From positions 806,001 to 870,000 of the forward strand of contig BPJS01000001.1 of assembly GCA_026004735.1 (NCBI GenBank): a stretch of 64,000 nucleotides of DNA, read 5' to 3'. This stretch comes from Isosphaeraceae bacterium. Lineage in GTDB: Bacteria; Planctomycetota; Planctomycetia; Isosphaerales; Isosphaeraceae. The first letter of the stretch is position 1, and every line of letters begins with the position of its first letter. Below, piece by piece: positions 57,724 to 64,000 of this stretch. The notes under the pieces were generated by a model. It was not told where the DNA came from. It was given only the letters and a program-made list of their open reading frames with translations, and did no database searches. Both the position numbers and the translations under genes were made by a program.

Positions 57724-58839
57724 ATGATTGGAGCCACCTCCGTCGCCGCGCGTGCAGCGGCTCCTGAGCGGCTCAGCCCGCGCACCGACCGCGACCGGAT
57801 TGATGCCGAATTGATCGAGAACTTGACCGAGGCGGGTCGGGGCTTTGCTGCGAACGCGTACTTGCGGCCCTTGTGGGAGCGGACGACGGCGTTTGTCCTC
57901 CGCGGGGGGAAGCGGATCCGGCCACGGCTTTGTCTGGCCAGCTATCGGGTCGCTTCGGGCCGGGAGCCGGAGGGTGCGACTTGGCGTGTGGCTGCCGCGC
58001 TGGAGCTGTTTCACGCGTTTATGCTCGTTCACGACGACCTGATCGACGGCTCGATGCTCCGACGCGACCAGTTGACCCTCCACGAGGCGATTCGGCGCGA
58101 TCTGGAAGAACCGGACGCACCGGCGGCGTCGAAGCGAGCACTGGATCTTGGCCTCGTTGTGGGTGATCTGCTGGCGGCGCTGGGACATCGGATGCTGGCG
58201 CGAGCCGGCGCCTCGCCGGCGATTCAGCGGGCGGTGGCCGAAGTCCTGATCGACACCGGTCTGGGAGAAGCCCTCGACGTCTTCTACGAGACGACACCGT
58301 TGGATCGGATCACCGAGCGGCAATTGCTTGACGCCTACCTGCGAAAAACGAGCCGCTATACGGTCACGGGTCCGTTGATCGTCGGGGCGTTGCTTGCCGG
58401 CCAGGGTCGGCCGCTGGTTCGCGCGTTGCGCCGATTTGGAGATCGGCTGGGTCTGGCCTATCAGCTTCAAAACGACCTGGACGCGCTGGCCGTCGATCCG
58501 ACCTTGGGAGGCGATCATCCCGACCTGGATAGCGGGAAACGGACCTGGATTCTCTGGAAGGCCCACCGCTTGTTGGATTGCGATGGGCGCCGCATGCTCC
58601 GCGAGGCGTTGACCGACCCGGTAGGTCCAGCCCGGCGGATTCGGCTTTGGCGGTTGATTCAGTCGAGCGGTGCTCTGGAAGCCGCGCGCGGCCAGATTGA
58701 GATCTGGCGGGACGAGGCCATGGCCGCACTCGGCTCGGCGCCGCTTGAGGAGTCGCAACGTCAGGCGTACCTGGCTCTGATCGGGCTGTTTCCCGGGGCG
58801 GCTTCCCCCGCCGACCTGGCTGGCAAGGCGACGGCCTGA
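57724..58839 (+). CDS. crtE: Polyprenyl (probably geranylgeranyl/farnesyl) diphosphate synthase
   Basis: 371 aa from ATG 57724. 'LRGGKRIRPRLCL' binds the diphosphate; the first Asp motif is 'VHDDLIDGSMLRR' (D-D-x-x-D); 'KTSRYTVTGPLIVGA' follows; the second Asp-rich motif reads 'QLQNDLDALAVD', with Asn in place of the first Asp, a common variation. It precedes crtI by 44 bases, so supply of carotenoid precursor is likely. Product chain length is uncertain. Confidence 0.85.
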   Translation: MIGATSVAARAAAPERLSPRTDRDRIDAELIENLTEAGRGFAANAYLRPLWERTTAFVLRGGKRIRPRLCLASYRVASGREPEGATWRVAAALELFHAFMLVHDDLIDGSMLRRDQLTLHEAIRRDLEEPDAPAASKRALDLGLVVGDLLAALGHRMLARAGASPAIQRAVAEVLIDTGLGEALDVFYETTPLDRITERQLLDAYLRKTSRYTVTGPLIVGALLAGQGRPLVRALRRFGDRLGLAYQLQNDLDALAVDPTLGGDHPDLDSGKRTWILWKAHRLLDCDGRRMLREALTDPVGPARRIRLWRLIQSSGALEAARGQIEIWRDEAMAALGSAPLEESQRQAYLALIGLFPGAASPADLAGKATA

Positions 58840-58883
58840 TCGGTTCCGGGTTGGCTCGCGGGGACGCTTCGATCTGAGGAAAT

Positions 58884-60452
58884 ATGGCGATGAGCGGCGG
58901 GATCAACGGCACCACGGCAACGTTGGAGCGGCCGATCGACTCAGATCGGCAGACGCCCCCGACCCGCCCCGGCAGGCCGCGGCGTCTGGGCGACACGGCG
59001 CTGGTGATCGGTTCGGGCTTCGGCGGCCTGGCGGCGGCCATCCGGCTCCAGGCGCGTGGATACCAGACGACGATCCTGGAGATGCGCGATAAGCCCGGCG
59101 GCCGCGCCTATGTCTACGAGGACAACGGCTTCATCTACGATGCTGGTCCGACAATTGTCACCGTTCCGTTTGTGCTCCACGAGCTGGCCGAGCTTGCGGG
59201 CAAGAAGCTGGACGATTACGTCCGGCTGGTTCCCTGCGACCCGTACTATCGAATCTATTTCGCCGATGGATCGACCTTCGACTATGTGGGCGACCCAAAT
59301 CGATTCGAAGACCAGATTCGCCGGCTCAGCCCGGACGACCTCGACGGCTACCGCCGCTTCGCCGAGTACACTCGGCGGGTTTTTGACCGGGCGTTTACTG
59401 ACCTGGCCAGCCATCACTTCGACCGATTCTGGGAGATGGTCAAGGTCGCGCCCGACCTGATCCGCCTCCGCGCCGAGCAGTCGGTCTACGACCGAGTCAA
59501 ACAGTTCGTCCGGGATCCACGGCTGCGGATCGCCTTGTCGTTCGAGCCGCTGCTGATCGGGGGGAATCCGCTGCGGTCGTCAGCGGTCTACGCGATGATT
59601 CACCACCTGGAGAAGACCTGGGGCGTCCACTTTGCCCTGGGCGGAACCGGCGCATTGGTGCGGGGGTTGGTCCAAATCTTCGAAGAGATCGGCGGGCAAC
59701 TGCGGCTCCATGCGCGCGTCGACGAGATCCTCGTCGAGAATGGCCGGGCCGTCGGTTGCCGTCTGGCCGATGGTTCGATCCTGCGGGGCGACGTCGTAGT
59801 CTCCAACGGCGACGTGGCCAATACCTACCGCAGGCTGATTCGACCAGAACACCGGCGCAAATGGACAAATCGACGCCTCGAGCGGATGAAGTACGCGATG
59901 AGTCTCTTCGTCGTCTACTTTGGCACCAATCGGACCTACGACCACCTTCCCCACCACGCGATCATTCTCGGGCCGCGCTACGAGGGTCTGCTCCAGGATA
60001 TCTTCGACCGCAAGGTGGTGGCCGACGATTTTTCGCTTTATCTGCACACCCCGACCCGGACCGACCCCAGTCTGGCCCCGCCTGGCTGCGAGACGTTTTA
60101 TGTCCTCTCGCCGGTTCCCCACCTCGGCGGCGGCCAGGACTGGGACGCGATCAAGGACCAGTACGCAGATCGGATTCTGGCTTCGCTTGAGAAGAACCAC
60201 CTGGTTCCCAACCTGCGGCGGCACCTGGTTTCGATGCGGATCTTTACGCCCAAGGACTTCGAGACGCAGCTTGACGCCTATCTCGGATCGGCCTTTCAGT
60301 TTGAGCCGGTGCTGACCCAGAGCGCCTGGTTTCGTCCGCACAACCGAAGCGAAGACGTCGAAAACCTGTTCTTCGTCGGTGCGGGCACCCATCCCGGGGC
60401 TGGGTTGCCGGGCGTCCTCTCGAGCGCCAAGGTGCTTGAGCACTATCTTTAA
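58884..60452 (+). CDS. crtI: Phytoene desaturase-family oxidoreductase CrtI
   Basis: 522 aa. FAD-binding motif 'ALVIGSGFGGLAAAIRLQAR' at about 35-54, 'MRDKPGGRAYVYEDNGFIYD', and the C-terminal CrtI signature 'FFVGAGTHPGAGLPGVLSSA'. Introduces double bonds into phytoene, or a C30 analogue, at the membrane. GAGGAAATATGG lies at the start. Together with the flanking synthase and hydratase genes it forms a carotenoid run. Confidence 0.93.
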   Translation: MAMSGGINGTTATLERPIDSDRQTPPTRPGRPRRLGDTALVIGSGFGGLAAAIRLQARGYQTTILEMRDKPGGRAYVYEDNGFIYDAGPTIVTVPFVLHELAELAGKKLDDYVRLVPCDPYYRIYFADGSTFDYVGDPNRFEDQIRRLSPDDLDGYRRFAEYTRRVFDRAFTDLASHHFDRFWEMVKVAPDLIRLRAEQSVYDRVKQFVRDPRLRIALSFEPLLIGGNPLRSSAVYAMIHHLEKTWGVHFALGGTGALVRGLVQIFEEIGGQLRLHARVDEILVENGRAVGCRLADGSILRGDVVVSNGDVANTYRRLIRPEHRRKWTNRRLERMKYAMSLFVVYFGTNRTYDHLPHHAIILGPRYEGLLQDIFDRKVVADDFSLYLHTPTRTDPSLAPPGCETFYVLSPVPHLGGGQDWDAIKDQYADRILASLEKNHLVPNLRRHLVSMRIFTPKDFETQLDAYLGSAFQFEPVLTQSAWFRPHNRSEDVENLFFVGAGTHPGAGLPGVLSSAKVLEHYL

Positions 60453-60629
60453 GAGCGCGTGATCGGAGACGACGGCAGCGGTTTCCGCGCGGCTTCCGAT
60501 ATTCGCTCCCGACCCCGTTTTGCGCGTGAGGTTGTACGCCAGAGCCTACGCGAAGCCTGTACGTAACGATCGACTCAGCTCAGTCCTCGCTTGGCGTCGA
60601 CCCACGATCTGCCGACCAGCCGGCTTGCC

Positions 60630-61730
60630 ATGAGCAACCACGACCCGGATCGATTCTTCCAGTTCGAAGCACCTGGCTCGCAGGAGTGGTGGTATTTCGA
60701 CGCGCTGTCCGACGATGGAACCGACGGGCTGGTTGTCATCGTCTACGCGGCGTTGCCGTTTGATCCGGACTATGGCCGGGCGACGATGCGGCACCTTCGG
60801 GACCCAGGCCGGCACCCGGCCCCCCACCCGCTCGACCATTGCGGGATCGGCCTGAGCTGGTACCACCGAGGCACCACCGCCGCCTACGCCCTAAACGGAT
60901 ACCGTCGCGCCGACTTTGGCCACACGCCGGCCCCTTTTGCCGTCGAGGTTGCCGGCAATCGGCTCACGCGTGACTCGGAGGGTCGCTATCGGCTGGTGAT
61001 TCAGACGCCGGCCGTCGATGGCCGCTCGACGATCGCGGCCGATCTCGAGTTTGTGCCCGCGGCGGCGACCGAACCGTTCGAACGCAACCTGGGGACCCCG
61101 GAGGCACCCCATCACTGGATTGTGGCCGCCGGCGACTGCCGAGTGACGGGTACGGTCGTGGTTCGTGGTCGGGGACGAACCGTACGATCGCTCGATTTCC
61201 ACGGCCGGGGCTATCACGACCACAACGCCGGAGTCGAGGAGATCTCCCGAGCCATGCGCCGCTGGCATTGGGGGCGGGTCCATATCGAGGATCGGACCGA
61301 GATTTACTATTACGCGGTCCCGCATCGAGGTCCGACCCAATCGCTCTGGCTGACGCTTCGGCACGGTCGCCCGGATGTGGTACGCGAGTCGGCCGTCTTC
61401 ACCGAGCTGCCCGCTCCCCGCCGCCACCGCCTGGGATTCCCGAACGACGGTGGCCTGATCGTGGCCAGCGCCGGCGAACCGTGCTTGATCCGAAGCCATC
61501 ACCACCACGTCGATGAAGGGCCGTTCTACGGACGTTGGATCTCGCGGTTTCGGATCGATACGCTCCTGGAGCCCCATCCCACCGCTGACCCAACCACGGG
61601 CGACTCCGTCCCCGGGATCTCCGAACTGCTCGAAACCCGCGCGCTGCATGCGCCCTGGACGCGCTGGATGATCCCGTTTCGCTTCAAGCGACCGGGACTG
61701 CGTCCCCAACAGGAGACGATCGACCCATAA
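60630..61730 (+). CDS. crtC: Carotenoid 1,2-hydratase CrtC family
   Basis: 366 aa from ATG 60630; an in-frame TTG lies 39 bases earlier. 'FEAPGSQEWWYFDALSDDGT' and 'GIGLSWYHRG' open the lipocalin-like double barrel, 'SLDFHGRGYHDHNAGVEEIS' carries conserved His/Asp residues, and 'WHWGRVHIEDRTEIYYYAV' follows. CrtC adds water to the terminal double bond of acyclic carotenoids, giving tertiary hydroxyls. Placed 178 bases after crtI. Confidence 0.88.
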   Translation: MSNHDPDRFFQFEAPGSQEWWYFDALSDDGTDGLVVIVYAALPFDPDYGRATMRHLRDPGRHPAPHPLDHCGIGLSWYHRGTTAAYALNGYRRADFGHTPAPFAVEVAGNRLTRDSEGRYRLVIQTPAVDGRSTIAADLEFVPAAATEPFERNLGTPEAPHHWIVAAGDCRVTGTVVVRGRGRTVRSLDFHGRGYHDHNAGVEEISRAMRRWHWGRVHIEDRTEIYYYAVPHRGPTQSLWLTLRHGRPDVVRESAVFTELPAPRRHRLGFPNDGGLIVASAGEPCLIRSHHHHVDEGPFYGRWISRFRIDTLLEPHPTADPTTGDSVPGISELLETRALHAPWTRWMIPFRFKRPGLRPQQETIDP

Positions 61731-61928
61731 TTCGACTCATTATGCCCAAACCGCCCACTTTGCTGATAAGTGGGATAATCCTGGAGGAATGGGTTGTGCC
61801 GATCGCTGGCGTCGGAGCGATTTGAACGATTTTGAGAAAAATCGTGTCGGGGGTGGCGGCGGTTTTACGAGTGACAGGGTGAAGGCAACAGGGAAACGGA
61901 AACGGCGCTCGACGCCAAGGAGGGATCG

Positions 61929-62159
61929 ATGTTGGTCCTGAGCCGCAAGCAGCATGATGCCATTCTGATTGGCGACGACATTCGGATCACCATCGTTCGG
62001 ATTGATCGGACCCAGGTGCGGATCGGCATTGAGGCCCCGGCGCATGTTCCGGTGCTCCGTGAGGAGCTGCAACTGGATGCCGAGGAGCGGGCCGCGCGGG
62101 CGGCCTGGAAAGCCAGCGAGCGAGGTCTGGATATCAAGGTCGCGGCCGAGGGTGCCTGA
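61929..62159 (+). CDS. csrA: Carbon storage regulator CsrA
   Basis: 76 aa: 'LVLSRKQHDAILIGDDIRIT' and 'RIGIEAPAHVPVLREEL' are the CsrA RNA-binding dimer strands, including the key Arg at residue 47-like position ('VPVLREEL'). Binds GGA motifs in mRNA leaders. Its own leader has GGA at several places, including AAGGAGGGA at the ribosome site, so autoregulation is likely. Confidence 0.95.
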   Translation: MLVLSRKQHDAILIGDDIRITIVRIDRTQVRIGIEAPAHVPVLREELQLDAEERAARAAWKASERGLDIKVAAEGA

Positions 62160-62762
62160 ACCGGTACCCCGGCCGTTCGACCAACCCTCGCACGAGGCCG
62201 ATCGGGCCCTGGCTTTACCGATCTGGCCCTCGCCGGTTGAAAACGCTGCCGCAGAAAACAGTTACGCGGACGCTGTGCCATCTTGAGGCTGAATCGGCGG
62301 CCCGTCTGGCTCGACGTGGAGCCTGAGGGCGTGCCGAAGCGAATCGTCCCGTGGCCGGGGGTTTGTCTCCCGGCCACTGAGAGGTTCGCGGCGCCCGGCG
62401 GGGGGGAACTCCCCCCCGCCGGGCGCTTGCGCTCGACACCGTTCGGGCGTCGATGCCGACCTCACGCCGAGGGCACGCTTCGCCCGAATCGGAGCGTGCC
62501 TAAGGAGGTCGCTCCAGTCCACCTTATCCGTCGCCGGGCCGCCGTAAGATCCCCCGACCGGCCTCAGCGAGCCTCGACGGAGCATGCGACAGCGCCACGC
62601 ATCCACGCATCCGTGGATTTAAGGCGGACGGGTTTTGACAGGGTTTTCCGGGTCGGGATAGAGTGTCAAGCCTGCCCGTTTGGGTGGATTTTGCCGAGCT
62701 TGACGTGACTGGGAAGGCTTGGAGACCTGGTCACGGCCGGGGGCAGTCACAGGAGGGGGACC
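62160..62762. other. Gene-free stretch after csrA with two strong hairpins
   Basis: About 600 bases. Holds GTGGCCGGG/CCCGGCCAC (62351-62359/62369-62377) and a perfect 16-bp hairpin (62391-62406/62411-62426, loop AACT). No convincing gene. The ribosome site GGAGGGGG for the next gene lies at its end. Confidence 0.55.
62391..62426. terminator. Perfect 16-bp GC hairpin, possible terminator or structured RNA
   Basis: GCGCCCGGCGGGGGG(G), loop AACT, then its exact complement. It lacks a T run on either strand, so it may be a Rho-assisted stop or part of an RNA. Confidence 0.5.
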
Positions 62763-64000
62763 ATGGAGCTGCGGCGTCGAACGGGGCGTAGGGGTCGGCG
62801 TGTGGTGGGGTGGATCGAGCGGTTGGAGGGGCGGGTGGTGCCGGCGACGATCACCGTCAACACGACGGCCGACGGTGATTTTCGTGATGCGGCGGTGACG
62901 TTTCGGGAAGCGCTGCTGATTGCCAATGGTTCCTTGCCGGTCGGTTCGCTGTCGCCGCAAGAGCAAGCGCTGGTTTCGGGGACTGTGAACACGGGCGTCG
63001 GTTCAGCGGCGGATGCGATCGTGTTCAACATCCCGGGAGGGGGGATCGCGACGTTGGCGGTGACGGCGCCGCTTCCGGAGGCGAGCGAGCCGGTGGTGAT
63101 CGACGCGACGACGCAACCGGGTTTCAGCCCGAACACACTGGCCGTCGGGACAAATTCGGTCCTGCGGGTGGTGTTACCGGCGTCGCTGGTGCTAACTGGC
63201 GGGAGCACGGTGCGAGGGCTGTCGATGCCTCTGGGCGGTCTTTTTTTGCGAGGGGGGAGCAATCGGGTTGAAAGCAGTTGGATCGGCGTCCTGCCGGACG
63301 GGGTCAGTGCGCCCGGCTCGGTGCCCGGCGCTCTGCCCCAGACGGGGATCATTGTCGAGTCCAGCGGGAATCAGATCGGGGGGGAATCGCCCGCCCTGCG
63401 AAACCTGATCTCGGGGAACAACCAATCGGGGATCCGGGTCTTTGGGGGGGCGACCGGCACGGTGATTCGGGGCAACTTGATAGGGACCGACGCGACGGGG
63501 ACCGCGGCGGTTCCCAATGGAACCGGGATTTGGGTTTCAAATGCCTCGGGGACGACCATTGGCGGGACGGGTGAGGGTGGCCGCAACGTGGTCTCCGGCA
63601 ACCGCGACTTCGGGGTGTTGCTGATCCCTGAGGGGTCCGGTCAGTCGGTAACCGGGACACTGCTCCAGGGCAACCGGATCGGGACCAATGCGGCGGGAAC
63701 GGCGGCTTTGGGGAACGCGATCGGGGTTCTGGTGACGGCGCAAGGTACCACGATCGGGGGAACGGCGCCGGGAGCCGGTAATCTGATTTCGGGCAATCGC
63801 GGGGGGGGCGTGGGGGTCGTCAACGCATCGGCCACGCAGATTGTGGGAAACCTGGTCGGCACGAATGGGACTGGGCTGGCCGCGGTGCCCAACGGCGAGG
63901 CGGGTGTGGCGGTTCGAGGAGGAAGCGGGACGACCATCGGCGGGACGGCCGAGGGTGCGCGCAACGTCGTGTCGGGTAACCTCGGGCACGGGGTGTTCCT
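62763..64000 (+). CDS. Large secreted parallel beta-helix repeat protein, 3' end outside window
   Basis: At least 412 codons, open to the window edge. The N-terminus is basic and carries 'IERLEGRVVPATITVNTTAD', the L-E-x-R-x-x-P-A motif found at the start of giant planctomycete surface proteins. From about residue 195 a repeat of roughly 65 aa begins: 'GNLIGTDATGTAAVPNGTGI', 'TTIGGTGEGGRNVVSGN', then 'GNRIGTNAAGTAALGNAIGV', 'TTIGGTAPGAGNLISGN' and a third turn. Such repeats fold as right-handed beta-helices and may bind sugars or surfaces. GGAGGGGG five bases before ATG 62763. Confidence 0.9.
   Translation, partial: MELRRRTGRRGRRVVGWIERLEGRVVPATITVNTTADGDFRDAAVTFREALLIANGSLPVGSLSPQEQALVSGTVNTGVGSAADAIVFNIPGGGIATLAVTAPLPEASEPVVIDATTQPGFSPNTLAVGTNSVLRVVLPASLVLTGGSTVRGLSMPLGGLFLRGGSNRVESSWIGVLPDGVSAPGSVPGALPQTGIIVESSGNQIGGESPALRNLISGNNQSGIRVFGGATGTVIRGNLIGTDATGTAAVPNGTGIWVSNASGTTIGGTGEGGRNVVSGNRDFGVLLIPEGSGQSVTGTLLQGNRIGTNAAGTAALGNAIGVLVTAQGTTIGGTAPGAGNLISGNRGGGVGVVNASATQIVGNLVGTNGTGLAAVPNGEAGVAVRGGSGTTIGGTAEGARNVVSGNLGHGVF

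Noticed and set aside
63340-64000. Regular repeats as a possible CRISPR array
   Set aside because: The repeats are about 200 bases, diverged, and in frame with a beta-helix protein.

Overview
The window looks like the chromosome of a high-GC planctomycete, most probably of the Isosphaeraceae. The evidence is a DUF1559 protein with a prepilin-type N-terminus (2754-3734), a secreted beta-helix protein with the N-terminal 'RLEGRVVPAT' motif (62763 onward), a TAT-exported Gfo/Idh/MocA oxidoreductase, and the 16S/23S sequence. Genus cannot be fixed from reading alone.

Bases 1 to about 32838 are accessory DNA, best read as an integrative mobilisable or conjugative element inserted at the 3' end of the tmRNA gene. 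Its integrase (31538-32998) and excisionase-like gene (31268-31462) lie against the tmRNA, and the integrase frame runs on into it. The element also carries a MobF relaxase (4404-7055), a ParB-like protein, a VirD4/TraD-like coupling protein with a frameshift, two toxin-antitoxin pairs, a DUF932 module, a second tyrosine recombinase (frameshifted), a HEAT-repeat protein and a string of small unknown genes (27023-31220). The left end is a copper-type P-ATPase broken by many single-base indels. The left end of the element is not visible.

Two cargo operons stand out. (1) 7523-12173, minus strand: DUF2933 protein, isoprenylcysteine-methyltransferase-like protein, a fused acetate kinase/PduL phosphotransacylase and a PhaC-like DUF3141 protein. 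A perfect FNR/Anr box lies upstream (12424-12437). It looks proteobacterial and oxygen-controlled. (2) 12868-17053, plus strand, seven tightly packed genes: ArsR repressor, an exported OB-fold-like protein, a membrane protein, a corrinoid-protein-associated type SAM methyltransferase, a fused HgcA-HgcB-like corrinoid/ferredoxin protein, an ArsM-like methyltransferase and a Cys-rich four-helix protein. The ArsM-like gene has an in-frame UGA followed by a SECIS-like hairpin. The UGA sits where ArsM enzymes have an arsenic-binding cysteine, so this is a strong selenoprotein candidate. Operon 2 and three adjoining genes lie between 28-bp direct repeats (12705 and 18887) next to the second recombinase. 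This methyl-transfer/metalloid module is the most interesting system in the window.

From 32838 rightwards the sequence is ordinary core chromosome: tmRNA and smpB, folK, a PPi-type phosphofructokinase, a linked 16S-23S-5S rRNA operon, an ECF sigma factor with a probable partner, a minus-strand housekeeping run (aroF, tpiA, secG, yicC-family, gmk, rpoZ, ftsK), a carotenoid run (crtE-like, crtI, crtC), csrA and the start of a large surface protein. Reading frames are clean here, unlike the element, where four genes carry indels.
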